Origin: Lepidurus packardi
Taxonomy: Eukaryota > Arthropoda > Branchiopoda > Notostraca > Triopsidae
NCBI GenBank assembly: GCA_023053545.1
Contig: JAKZAN010000004.1
Coordinates: forward strand, 1,860,001-1,924,000
DNA: 64,000 nucleotides
Reading direction: 5' to 3'
Shown: piece after piece, positions 1 through 12,292 of the stretch
Layout of the letters: each line of letters opens with the position of its first letter
Numbering within the stretch: position 1 is the stretch's first letter
The notes under the pieces: model-generated
The model's input: only the letters and a program-made list of their open reading frames with translations
What the model was told of the DNA's origin: nothing
The model's database searches: none
Translations under genes and position numbers: made by a program

Positions 1-19
1 GGAGTTTTCTAAATGTGCA

Positions 20-3000
20 ATGGTGTCATTATACGATAGTTTTACCATGTTTCCCACACACCACGGAGCCATGGCCCCGACTCATTCCCATGCCCATCAT
101 CATCCGAACCATGCTCATATGGCGCTTGGACGCCACCATCATCTTCATCAGCATCACCAGCAAGCGGCACAGACTCCAGCCTACTTCGGCTACTCTCATC
201 ATCCCCATCCTGGCTACCAAAATGCCCAGTACAATATGAACATGAACATGAACATGGGGATGAGCGGCATGGCCGAGGCATTCCCCGCTACCTTCGCCAC
301 CGCTGGCTTGATGGCCGGTACCGACGGCGTCACCTCTTCGTGGCACTCTCCTTCAGTCTACCCCGGAGTATCGCCGCGCACCACTCCGGCCACTTGCACT
401 GCCCCCGGAGTTCAGTACGAAGACTGGGGCTCGCCGACGACTCAGTCGCCGAATACGAGTCCGTGCCCGAATTCTCAAAGTCTTCACTCTCAAAACCAGC
501 ATCTAAGTAAAGACGACTTTCTTTTTAAGTATCAGAACGATCTTACAGGTTCCAAATTTAAAGGTCATGAATTCGCGACCCCTCATATTCCGGGGCAAAG
601 CTCCCAAGACATTGTGTCCATTACCCCCATCCACAATAATAATAACAACAATAATGCGGGTCATTCTGTGCCTCCGAATCAGCAAAGCCAAGTCAATGCG
701 GCGGGAATCACTGGTCACCATTCGCCCGATTCCGGGTTGGCAGGCAGCGACGGCCTCAGTAGCGCCGGCTCCCCTGCGCATCACCAAACAGGACTCAATG
801 GATTAGGGCACAACTTACACGGTGCGACGGTAGTGACACAACATGCTCATGCTGGTGGTGGTATCGGATCAGGCCACAGCTTGCCCTCGCGGCCGCAGCC
901 CTCCCGATCCCCCTTCGAGTGGATGAAGAAGCAGTCGTATCAGCAAACTCAGCCGCCACAAGGTAAAGGATACATACAAACTCGCGAAAGAGTCAAAACG
1001 TATAGGCTTTCAAGATCCCTTTTCTCGATTACGGGATCCCATTTGGCGCTAAATGTCCAAACATTTGCCTTCCCCACGGTACAATTAGCCCACCGCCGCC
1101 GTCCGAACCTTGCCGTCCCAAGTAAATCGGCGGCACAGACATCGGTCATCGGAAAGGGCTAGAGTAATCAGACCACAGTTTCATAATTTCTTACGATTGT
1201 CACCTCCATCTTGAACGTGGAAGAGGTGACCCATCCCTTCCCATCAAGTTAATAGCTCCTCGTTCCGTTAATCCGCACTAGGTACTGTACACAAGCTGTA
1301 CCAGGTATTAGGCTCTTTCGGATCCAAGCTTAGCAGAACTTCACTAATCGTGGAAGCTAACTTGGGAGCTTGTTTGCGAGCAAAGCTCGCACCAATTCGC
1401 TAAACTTGAGTACTCGTAGTTAGGGTGCAAGTCTTCGAGTCAGCTTAAAACTTGGATGGGGCAGGAGGGGTACTCGAAAGAGGGCGGAAGAAATGTAGTT
1501 TAAGATTTGTACCAAACGGATCCGGGCGTGCGTCGTCTTCATAACCTCGTAGTAAGACATACTGTACATTTTCATGGGCCGTTTTAAAATTTTTAAAATG
1601 TTGTACCCTATGGACGAAAGCTCCCGCCCCAGGTTGTTGGGGATGAGCCCCGATTCCCTCCGAGGAAAGCTTTATGGAGTTTTTGGTGGGGCTGCTTTAT
1701 TTCTAAATGGGCTACGAAACGCTCGTGCTGGGTCTGGGTCCACTGTGAGTCACATTTTCATTTGTAAGCGCATTGAAAATTCGGTCAAGTTTTCTTTCGA
1801 AGACACCAAAAGCGATCCATGTCTCAGTTGTCCTGAGGTGGTCACTAATGGGGGGAGGGGAAGCAGTACCTGACAAAATAAGGAAAGGCCCCCCTGTTTT
1901 GCCCCCAACTGCCCCCAACTGCCCCCTCTTCTTTTCCACAAGTGCTTGTGTTGGGTCAACTTCAAAGGCCTCCTTGTGCCGCCTGTCCTTTTCCCAAAGG
2001 GTTTTCCCTAATAGTCCCCATATAGGTATCCATAGGTAACTGAAACCTTCCCTGACAATTGGCAAAACGGCAAAACCCTTTGGCCTTTGGTTGCGATAGC
2101 AGGATGGGAGGAAAGGTACAGGACAGGCATTAAAAAAGACACGATAAAGAGAGGAGGAGAGAAGCTTGTGCTTCAGGTTCACGGCACGTGCTTTGTATCC
2201 CACTTAAACCATCAGCAGAGAACATCCGAAGTACTATTCCACATATACACCCTTCCTTATGTTACAAGATTTGCTTAATTCTTCACAAGATGTGATGTGT
2301 CCTTAACTCAGGCTCTAAATTCTGTATTACAGGGCCACGCCAAGGATGGCCATCAATCCTGCAAGAAGAACACGGTGAGTCAACCTTTCTTCATCATCAT
2401 GGTCACCGTCTCTCCCTTTTTACCCAGTTGTTTCTAACCTTCTGCTTACATTGCACGTTACAAGGGGAACCATATACTATTTTTTATGTTACCAAACAAG
2501 CACTAGATCTTACTACGTAAATTTGTCAAAGGGATGGTATGTCTAAGTATAAGGATGACTGAGATATTTGCAAATTGGGGCGTGCAATTTCATGCGCCCC
2601 AGCCGCAACCCCGACGGGAGCCCAATCGGGCAGTCAACCCATTGCGGCAAAACATAAAAAAAATCTTTGAAAGGCCTCATCTCCTAAAGTAGGAATCTCC
2701 CAGGCTGGTAAGACCACACATTAGCTTTTCGCTGAGCCCATTTTCATACTTTTAAGACTTAAGACTGATTTTTAAGCCAAGCTTGAAAATTTGAGTCTTT
2801 TGACCGGGTTGGCCGCTGCAACGCCCGGACCCAGACCTTGCTAGTCTGGCTTGGGAAGTCACGTGCTCCCCTGCTTCATTTGGTAACATTAAACAAAGTA
2901 TACAAGTTTCCCTTTTTAAGCAAAAATAAAATAAAACATTTAAACTACCGGATGACACACCTTAAAAGACCCTACCGTTACAAAATCTGGGGGGAAAAGT

Positions 3001-3625
3001 TAAATTATAATACACTGATGTTTAAAGCTTATCCAAATCCCTACTTCACGATTTTTATGATAATCCTTTTAGATCTATCCAATTAAATCTAGTAAAATAT
3101 TTTAACAGCAATTTATATTTTTAACACTATATAAATACTACCATTTATTATATTATAAATAAGATTTACGTTCTTAAATGTATTTTTTTATTGTGAATTC
3201 GTTTTAATTTACAGAAATTCATTGATAGCTATCAAATAGGTCTAAAATCTTGTGACCTTTATTTGAAAAAATTTTGAAGTTTAGATTTGAAATTTACGGT
3301 AAAATATAATTTCTTACAGGAATATAAGGCTTTTAGTACTTCTTTACCAGTTTTTCGGGTTAAATGAATTAAAAGACGACAACAGTTTTCAACAAAACAT
3401 CTAGTTTGGGTGGACTGGAAATGGTGCCGCGCTTACTATCTTGTACCAAAAACCCCACCTGATAAGGAAAGCAAAGAATTTCACACTTCTCCACAATACA
3501 CACTAAAGTAGTTATCTACTAAAGTAGGTATACTACGTCAGGATTTTACTAGAGCGAAAATTTCTAGAGTATTTGGACAAAATGAATGCATGGACACTCC
3601 CAACTTCTCCCACCCCCACACCCTG

Positions 3626-3660
<35 letters not shown>

Positions 3661-6600
3661 GCAAAAGGTTTGGCGCGCTCCCTTCGCTCCATTTGAGAGT
3701 TGGGAGTCGACAGTTGACAGAGAAATGGCGGTTTAGTGTAGTGTCCTCCGTATTAGTCCACTTCGACAAATTGTTCCAAAGCAGGCGAAGAAGACAGGCG
3801 GCTTACACACACTTAAACCCCCCGCAACAAGCACTTGGCTGTCTCCAAGCTTGTTTCCTACGGTTTCGAGGAGGGTCGGGGGTTCAGGAAGAAAAAAAAA
3901 ATCATTCGTTGGCTCCTCAAGAAACCATTTTGAGAAAATAGGGGATGACAAAATACCCCAGACTCTACTCGACTCAGGTAGCACAAAAGGTGGTTTTATG
4001 ACTGCTATATAGTGACCGTCACGAAAAGATGCTCGAATTTATATATTTTTTCTTTTTTTTTTTTTCTTTTCGGCCCTTTGCTTTTCGTCAGCAACACCGA
4101 GTACCGCCTTTTGGGTAGTCGGGTTGGCTGTCTTTGGATGATACTTTTGACGAAGAAAAGGAAGTTGTCATGCGAGCGAGGGTAATAAACCTCGGAATTT
4201 CTTGTTTGGATTTTTTGATTCCCGGCGTTTGGAATTAAAAAGTTAACGCTGCAAGGTTGAAGTATTGCCTTCGAGCTTTAAGTATTGACTTGAAGTTAAA
4301 TTATTGCTTTCAAATTGATAAGCTAACGCTGGAAGATTTAACTATTCACTTCCAAGTTTAAAGTATTGCGTTGAAGTTTAAGGATTGCCTGCAAGCTAAA
4401 GTATTGCGTTGAAGTTGCTTCGATGCGATTCTTTGGTTTCTGGGCTTAAAAGTAAAGAAGTATTTGATACCCAATAGCTAAAGACTAAGAAAAAGTGTAA
4501 CAGTTCCAAGAATAGAAGCATCGTACGAGGTTCTGTTATGTTATGCCACATTCAAAAGCGTTTTGAGAAAGTTTTTCCCCGTGACATTGTGTTTTGCGTC
4601 ACACGGACTTAAGTCCGGTTAATCCACCCTGCGTCGAACCTTTTGCCGCACTTGGTTACTATCTGGTGTCAAAGTTTTAATGATAATCCTTACTTCAAAG
4701 GCGGTACAACCTCGTATCTTGTACCACAGTCAACTTAAGGAGATCTGTATTAAATCCCCAGGCAAAGGGAGCGGCGAATCTCCTCGTATCACCTATAACT
4801 GTGATAACTTATCCCCGAAAACTGTTCATGACGCCGGACGTATCCAGGCTGGGATTAAAAAAGATCCAAGCAAGAAAGCTGGAAAATACCAGATGTTTTG
4901 ATCTCCCCAAGTAAAATAAAATAAAACCAACCAGGATCTACAGTATTTCAGAATCTTTGAAATTCATAGTTTCGTATCACCTATATGTGGCGTCTCATAT
5001 GGTGTAAATCTATCGAGTCCAAAAAGCCACTGAGTGAATGTCCGCTACAACTCCCAGGCACGATCACCATTCGTTTACTTAACAGTCTAGTATTCATATT
5101 TGCATAATACTTATGCTGCTACCGGTTCATGTTGGCAAAAGTCACGCTAGTGAGTCCCCCTCCCCCAACTCGCTTACTTTCTGTGTGGTATTCATTATTG
5201 CGTCACTTGCTCCAAGCTAACGTATTGGCTAATGCAATATACACTGGACTCGCTTCTTCTATATAGTATTCATTCTTGCGTCACTCGCTCCACGCGAACG
5301 ATATTCCAAAGTAGAGTGTGCTAAAGTTTTTCTATAGTTTTTCATTATTGGGTCACTTGTTCCACTCGCTTGCTTACTGTATGTGGTAGTATTACTGCGT
5401 CACTTGATCCACGTAACCGTATACGCCAAAGCACAGTACAGTGTCCTCGCTCTACTGTATAGTATTCATTGTTGCGTCACTTGCTCCACGCTCATGTGTA
5501 GGCCAAAGAACGTACAGCGTCATCGCTCGACTGTACAGTTATTAATTATTGCGTCACTGGCTCCTGTTATTCATTGTTGCGTACCTTGCTGACAGTACCC
5601 TCCATTCGCTTGGTTCTACTGTGGAATTCAGATTTGCGTCACTTGCTCCACGCCAAACTAGAGTGTTCTCTCGTAACTATAGCGAAGTATATCCTTGTCT
5701 GAAGTATATGCTTAACAAAAGTTTGGTAGCTTGTATTTGGGACGGGGATAATAAATACTGTATATGGTAGTATAAATGGGACTTTGGGAAGTACACCCGC
5801 AATTTACATTTACTTAACACTGATAGTTAACTAATAATGTGTGGGATTCGTATATTGACCTTTTCCTTTCTTTTCTTTTGGTTTGCAGGCAAAACTCGTA
5901 CGAAGGATAAGTATCGAGTCGTTTATACTGACCATCAACGATTAGAACTGGAGAAGGAATTCCACTACAGTCGTTACATCACCATTCGCCGGAAATCAGA
6001 GCTAGCTGCCATGCTTGGTCTATCAGAACGCCAGGTAAAAAAAAAAGTTTGATCCGCCTTAACTCTCCTCCAATCGAATTTGAACCGTGAATGAAATTAA
6101 GTGTGATTTTGAGATCGGACACTCAAGCTTCAAAAGGAAGGGGAAAGTTATAGGCCGCCTATTGTAGAAAGTTTTGCATTGCCTCTTGTCACAGTTAGAG
6201 TAAGTTAGAATGCCGTATTGTCCCTTCAGTTTTGTACCGCGAATAGTTGGGAAGACCAAGACCAATCTTACGATTTGAGGGGAAGGTTTGACCATCCGAA
6301 TGGTCAAACCATCTACACACACAGTAGATCCTAGCCCCCCTCCCTCTCCGCTACTTTTGGGCTTCGGCTTCCTCAAATTTTAAACCCCCACTTGTCCTCC
6401 TTTTTCAAAGTTATTCGAGACGAGGATAAAGTTGTTTTGCAGAACACTTTTCAATTTATACCCATCTCTGCCCCCCCCCCCCCCTCGTCTGCCATCGATA
6501 TGTTCCCATTACCGAGACACCCTATGGAGTCGCAAAGTTAAGCCAACCTCCAAGGTGGAGCTTACTATCTATACTCTTCCATTTTGAAAGTTTCTAAACT

Positions 6601-7776
6601 TTATAATATTCTAAAGCTTTATTTTCTTTTAATTTTTTAAAAACTATTTTAACATTCCATCGTGTATTTCTTATCCTTCTTTGTCTGCGTCGGGTAGATT
6701 CTAAACTTGTTGACATCCTCTTGCATCCCCTGCAAAACTATCCATTTCGATCCTTAACGTAACGTAATGGAAGCAGTTATGACATCTTCAGCCGTCCAAG
6801 TTTTCATGCATTTCAATCTGCGTCAGCTCAATTGCAATCTTTTGATCAGTCGGTCAGTATTGGGCGTCCGATGTGGCTGCATCATCCTCTTGTAACTCCT
6901 TACAAGCTTGTGTCCAAATTCCACCCTATAAGGTGGTAGTTATTACATCTTCAGTCTCTAGTTTCCTGAATTTAATCTACGTCAGGTCATTTGAGTGCTT
7001 TTTATCTGTCAGTCTTGGGCGTCCTATGTGGCTGAGGGAAAAAAATCACCCTCTTGAGGTGCCTTCAATCCTACCCATTTAATCTTAACGCAGTCGTGGC
7101 AGTTATGGTACATCTTCAGCCTTCAATTTTCATGAATTTAATCTGCGACTTGGCAATTCCAGTATTTTGAACAATCACACTTTGGCGGCCTACGTGGCTC
7201 AGGGTTCATTTCAGAGATTTCTTGGAGTTCTTTACAAGCTTATGTCCAAATTCCAACCTAAAAATGGCAGTTATTACACCTTTAGCCTCTAATTTTCCCG
7301 AATTTTAATCTGCATAGGATCAATTGCAGTCTTTGATCAAGTCAGTCAGTCTTTGGCGGCCTATGTTGCTGAGGGATCATCCTTTTCAGTTCCTTATGCC
7401 TTGTGAGGGATCATCCTCTTGCAAGTCCTTACAAGCTTGTTTCCAAGTTACACGCTAATGCCAGCTCTTCTTCTTCTGTTTCAAGAACGATTTGCGGAAG
7501 ATCCGTGTACTGAGGAACGTTATAATAATTTTTTTTTCTTTTTAGGTCAAGATTTGGTTCCAAAATCGCCGAGCCAAAGAGCGAAAGCAAGTGAAGAAGC
7601 GCGAAGAACTCCTCCACAAGGAAAAGCTTGATGTCGTCGGTCATATGCATGCAGCAGCGGCGGCTGCTTCGGCGGCGGCTGCCGCCGCCGCCGCCTCGCG
7701 TGGTTGTTTACCCCCTCCTGGTTTAGCGCACTTGACTTCATCTATGGATTCGAAATCACTCATGTCTATGGAATAA
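20..7776 (+). CDS. cad: Caudal/Cdx ParaHox homeodomain transcription factor, 3 exons
   Basis: Coding exons are 20-962, 5889-6034 and 7546-7776 (439 aa), with GT-AG introns in phases 1 and 0. The second intron splits the homeodomain at RQ|VKIWF, a position I recall as conserved in Cdx genes. Seen in the protein: a His-rich N-terminus, a Met-Asn hexamer run, a hexapeptide-type PFEWMKKQ motif (about residues 298-305), and a homeodomain from about residue 316 with [20 protein letters not shown] and [14 protein letters not shown]. Two polyalanine runs follow at 399-404 and 406-413. Family knowledge: caudal binds DNA in the nucleus and patterns the posterior body and gut. The ATG at 20 has G at -3 and +4. 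A weak upstream ATG at 13 opens an overlapping 8-codon uORF that stops at 39. Upstream sequence is cut by the window edge, so the promoter is not visible. Confidence 0.96.
2333..2374 (+). other. Possible 42-nt cassette microexon in caudal intron 1
   Basis: A GC-richer 42-nt block lies between a good acceptor (ctgtattacag) and a consensus donor (acg|gtgagt). Its length is 3n. Spliced between the caudal exons at phase 1 on both sides it stays open and would add 14 residues ([13 protein letters not shown] plus a split glycine) between the hexapeptide and the homeodomain. Whether it is used is unknown. I do not recall this peptide from other Caudal proteins, and the other frames are also open over such a short stretch. 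Confidence 0.4.
3628..3657. repeat. Poly-T tract (30 nt)
   Basis: Uninterrupted run of 30 T inside caudal intron 1. It could be the poly-A end of a minus-strand retro-insertion or a plain homopolymer. No target-site duplication was identified. Confidence 0.9.
4240..4415. repeat. Degenerate ~25-bp tandem repeat in caudal intron 1
   Basis: About seven imperfect copies of a unit resembling aagtattgcnttnaagttta run in direct orientation. Unit length varies because of small indels. The stretch is intronic and no coding potential is seen. Confidence 0.7.
5165..5675. repeat. Degenerate ~80-bp minisatellite in caudal intron 1
   Basis: Six or so direct copies carry the core attcattnttgcgtcacttg followed by ctccacgc. 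Copies often continue into a ccaaag-acagtacagtg segment. Spacing is roughly 75-90 bp. The array lies just upstream of the homeobox exon. Confidence 0.75.
6773..7465. repeat. ~165-bp tandem repeat in caudal intron 2
   Basis: The anchor gcagttatnacatcttcagcc recurs at about 6773, 6936, 7098 and 7267, with a partial fifth copy near 7454. This gives a period of 162-169 bp. Units share the segments ttcatgaatttaatctgcg, a ggcg(g/t)cctatgtggctgag type block and tacaagcttgtgtccaaatt. The array fills most of the 1.5-kb intron that splits the homeodomain and stops about 80 bp before its acceptor. Confidence 0.8.
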
Positions 7777-8243
7777 GTTTTTTGTTCGTTTTTTGTCTTG
7801 TTTTTCATATGTCTTGTTTGTAATTTGTATTTCCAACATCCCTGATTTGCACTTGGAGACAATTGATTTGTGTTAGGCATTCCAGTGACTTGACAAAGTT
7901 TTTTTTATTGTTGAACTTTATTTTTATTTTTTTTTTTGGTGTGCAGCGCAACACGGTTGTTTTCGTAGGGCGGGACAAAATGGTTGGTGATATTTTTATT
8001 CAGGATGTGTAAGAGTTATTATAATCTGCGCAGTTTGGCTTCATAAGAAAAAAGAAGTGCACTTGCCTTACGAACTTTATATGGAAAGCATAATTCATTT
8101 ATGGATAACGACGCAGTAGTTATATATAGGCATTCCATTTCCGTAACCACCTGATCTCTGCACAACACAGTGCAGAGACAAGATCTGACAAATAAATTGT
8201 TTGAATTGTACCCCGAAGATCATGACCACAAGGTTCTCAATTG

Positions 8244-8580
8244 CAGAAAATTTTCCGGAAAAAGTACTGCTGAATAATAAAGTACTTTCCTTTAATAAGT
8301 TCGAATTAGGTTTAAACGAACGCATTGGAAGTAGTTTTCGGTACATGTGCAGAGTTCTTATTCGCTTAACGTTGCTACTTGGCGCTTCTTATCGTCTTGA
8401 GAAGTTTGGATCAGAAAATTTTCAGAAAAAAATTGTTGTCAGGAAGTTCTGTTTTGCTTCTAATAAGTTCAGGATTGGTTTAAAACTAACGCACTGTACT
8501 TGTCAGTACATGTACAGAGTTCCTATTCGCTTAGCACATTTTGTTTGGCGCATCATCTTGAAGAAGTTTGGGGTTTGGAC
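8244..8580 (+). repeat. 168-bp tandem duplication (2 diverged copies)
   Basis: Two direct copies start with cagaaaattttc at 8244 and 8412 and end with gagaagtttgg / gaagaagtttgg. The period is 168 bp (56 codons), and one frame (8201-8665, 154 codons) stays open through both copies. No family is recognised and amino-acid composition is unconvincing, so I call it a repeat and not a gene. Confidence 0.65.
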
Positions 8581-11269
8581 CCTGAAGCAGAGAGAGAATT
8601 TCAATGTACTTCAATGGGTAAAGTGGAGTACGCGAGTAGGCGTACAGTACCTTGTTTCGATGTAAAACGCCTTTAGGTCGTGCTAAATCGGTCAAATATT
8701 TTTTGGTAATTTTACATAATATTTTTTGTTTTACATAGAATTTGACTTTAGAATTTTCTTTTCGCAAAGTGAAGTGCACCACCAAAAAGGATTATTTTGT
8801 TTTTATACAGTTGCACACGAATTCCCATTAATTTACATTTTAATCTGTAAATTGCAAATTTAGTATGAGTTGGAGAAAGAAATCTAAAGTACCTGAAACT
8901 AGCTGTTACTATACCCAACTTTACTGTTAGCGAGTTTTTTCATAATATGTAACGGGTGTATAAATAAAATTGTTCGAATTTCCCCGTGGTAGCCGCTTAT
9001 GCCGTGCTAACTTCTCGTGCCTTGCGGGCATTTAGCATGGGTATACGGGTATAAAATATACCCAACTCTAGTGGTAATCACCAGTTAGTACTTCTCAGTA
9101 TTGTTGCAGGTTGTACCGCTTAAACTGACCCCTACCACTGCTGCTCTGAGCTGCAATACCAGCGTCAGTTACTAACGTACCTGAAATTTTCATGAAAAAG
9201 CTAGATTTACGAATATTTTCATCGTTTCGACATCGCAAAGGCAAGTAGACATTGAGGAACTGTTTCAGATCTTCAGTGTCTGTCTTCTTGGAGATCAGCT
9301 CTAAGATTGACCTACGGAACGTACACTACATTCCGTATTTCGCTGTTGTACGAACGCAACACGATTACTGCAAAAGTACACGTCTTCGTATTGGAAGTTC
9401 AACAGTAGTGCAACAACTGCAACAGTCAAACAGAATGTAACGCAACAACTGGTTAGAGCCACTTTTCCCCACTGTACATCGTGAAGTATACCGAAAACTA
9501 TTACTGAGAAACGGCGCTATCAAGTTCCAAGTAATGCAACAGTGAATGCTTAAGCAAGAACTATGAAATTGCACTGTGCTTGTATAACACGGAAGGGCGG
9601 AAGGGCCTATACTCTACCTCAGAAACCTCCGATCTGATTTCTTCTGTTTCATGGTTGTTCGAGGTATTGCCTTTGCATGTTCTAGTACAGGGTTTTTAAC
9701 GCTCCACTACACAGTCGGAAATTCCAAGTTGGCGAAGTTTAGGGCCATGACATCTCTTTGCTTGTACAGACACAGGACACAATACACAGACTCACAAAAA
9801 AACGAAAAAAGGATGGCAAAGAATGCAAAGAAGTAAAAAAAAAAAAAAAAAAAAAAAAGTTGGCTTAGGATTCGTCTTCAAGTAGCCTATAGCACTGTTC
9901 TGGAAGACATCAAACATGCACTTTTCTTTTGTTATTGATTCTTGCGAGTTATAGAGTTATTTCCAAGTTTGTTTGTTTTTTGGCCGCCCGAAACCTGCTT
10001 TTTTTTTTTGTCTTTCTTTATCGTTGTGACTCAACGCTGTGAGAATAAAAAAATCATCTTGGAGAAATGAAGAGAAGTGATATATACTATAATGCCATCC
10101 CTCTATACAGTTGCTTTCTTCTATACAGTTTATTACTGTGCTAGTTGCACGTACTTGAGGTATGGTGTTGTGCTTGATAAGCTGTTAATTGTCTAGATTT
10201 TCATGTAGTTTTCGCATTATCATTCATCAAATCATGTATGCGAAAGTTTATTGCATGCCTGAGGTCTGTTAACCTTCTTTTAGACTCGAAAAGGTAAAAT
10301 TAAATTGCAATTTTTCAGTGCTCTCTTCGAAAGATATCAATTTAAATATAGTATTTTATAACGTCGTAACGTTTTATAAAGTTGTACTGTTTATATTCAG
10401 TTCATAAGAATTTAAACTATAATTTAATACACGGCATAATTCAAATTATAGTCACCAACACAATAATAATAACAACAATAATAATAACAGCAATAGTGTA
10501 TTGCGAAGAGTGCAGTAAAAACATTAAACGAAAAGAAAAAAAGATTTATTTTTTTTACTTTAAAGTTTTAAAAATGTGTCAAGCGGAAATGCTTCTAAGC
10601 TTGGGGACAAGATATAAGAAAGACACTTGTGGAACCCTTTTAATTGATCGGCATAGGAACTAAATGTATTTTTTCAAAACAGCTTGTAGCACTTATTCAG
10701 TTAGTACAGCGTAAAAAGACAGTCTTTTGCCGGTCCAACCAATAATTGTTTTACTCATTCCTATAGACACGGGCAAAGCTCTAGTCTGGATAATTTAATG
10801 TTTCAAAAGTTTCAAGTTTTATAACCATTTTATTTTGGTAAAACGCGTTTCTAATTAAAATAATTAAACAATTGTGTATACAGCGAGAGAAGAAAACAAT
10901 AGGACAAAAAGCATTTCGGTGTAAGGGAAGTGAGCAGTTAACTATTGTCATATGGAAAAACGTTTGTGTCAGAGTCAAATTGTTTTATAAACGGTCCTAC
11001 ATGGAAGATATGGAGATAAAACCTATCGTATCGGAGCGGATGTTTTTTCACCCCATTCTTTCCTTGATGTTCTAAGTGCATTGTAGAAGACCATATTGCT
11101 AAACCTTCATCCGAATATCTTGGAAGTAATTGCGTCTAATTGTTGGCGATATATTATTGGATGTTATAAGAATCCAAAGTATACGACGCGTGCAGGATAC
11201 AATTAATAGTCTGTACAATTTTGAAGTGACAAATTACGAGAAAAACAAATTAAAACCTGCGCAAAATTA

Positions 11270-11720
11270 GCGTCATATAATCTTTCTCTAAGCCTCCCGT
11301 AGACCCGCGCCTTGTTACACCCGTGACACAACATTTTGATGTAGGGTTGTACATGAACGCGCATGGTTCTGAGCGTAAATGGCATGCACGGTAACTTTAC
11401 AATCATACACTCAATCAGCGTGCAGTTTTTTCTTTAAAATATAATAATTTGGATAATCTTTTCCAAATATGCGATTTCGCTGTTTTTCATCCAGGTTGGA
11501 AATTAACTTGCTTTTTAATAATGAGTGAAAGCAAACCTGATAAAAATAAAAATGATACGTTCTACACACTCCTATTAGCTACTTTACTGTCAAGAAATTC
11601 CGGGAAAAAAAACTTCTTTTACGTTAGTGTTTTTGCCATTCCTCCATGCCAACACGGTCTTGGCTATACGGTCTATAGCCAAGCTCTAGAGGAGCCTAAC
11701 GGCATCCAATAGAAAGTGTA
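11270..11720 (+). repeat. Dispersed ~0.5-kb repeat family, copy A
   Basis: The left part contains aagcctcccgtagac, cttgttacacc and gaacgcgcat. The right part contains ttagctactttactgtcaag and ccatgccaacacggtc. The same blocks in the same order occur in copies B and F, and the right-hand blocks occur in C, D and E. No ORF is present, so it is a non-autonomous element. Confidence 0.65.
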
Positions 11721-12194
11721 CTTGTGTGAAAAAGTTAGTAACTAGGCCATCTGATGTGTTTTTTTTTTAATTTACAAATACTAATAAACTGCATTTTATT
11801 GTAGTTTGTTAATATAGTTTAAAATAAATTCAATATTCATATATTAATAAACTACAGTTTTGTTTTATTTTTCTAATAGCTATCGAGGGCGTGCCATGAA
11901 TTACAATTGATTACCAAATAGTATCCAATTAGGAAAAAAAATCCAAGTATTTTCTGTTCACATTTGTTTTGTAATGTGCACAGAAATCTCTTTCCGAAAA
12001 TGCATCCTAATTAATGCTTAACGAATGATAGCAATACGGACAGAAAAAAGCATTATTAACCTTAAATATAGATTACTTAGTCAAAAAGATTGAGAAATAT
12101 ATACAATTCTTTGAAAAGCTTTTCAAATGTACTAATTCAGGACTATTTTCAGTGTAAATATGCACTACAAGTATTTAAATTCATTGCACATTTT

Positions 12195-12292
12195 CCACTA
12201 CGAACGTTTGACAGCTGAGCAGGGAACCCGCACAGCTTTCCAGAGCTTTGGAGCATATCGCTACACCGACGTTAGATGGCAGACCTTGTCGG
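12195..12292 (+). other. Isolated exon-like block, function unknown
   Basis: A GC-richer open segment in AT-rich surroundings reads HYERLTAEQGTRTAFQSFGA and continues YRYTDVRWQTLS before a plausible donor (tcg|gtaaat at 12293). Possible acceptors are the AGs in gacag and gagcag about 70-80 nt upstream of the donor. No partner exons or family were recognised. It may be an orphan exon, a gene fragment, or chance. Confidence 0.3.

Larger units (their letters stand above)
7777..12180. other. Gene-free AT-rich sequence 3' of caudal
   Basis: The beginning is presumably the caudal 3' UTR; an AATAAA sits near 8271. No open frame here resembles a known protein. Contents noted separately are a 168-bp tandem duplication (8244-8580) and dispersed-element copy A (about 11270-11720). 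There is also a 24-nt poly-A at 9835-9858 and a 10-bp-stem hairpin at 11658-11682. Confidence 0.6.

Noticed and set aside
963-1162. Extension of caudal exon 1 to a stop at 1162 (380 aa)
   Set aside because: This is read-through of the intron; the donor at 962 and the homeobox exons give the proper protein. An intron-retention isoform without homeodomain is possible but unsupported.
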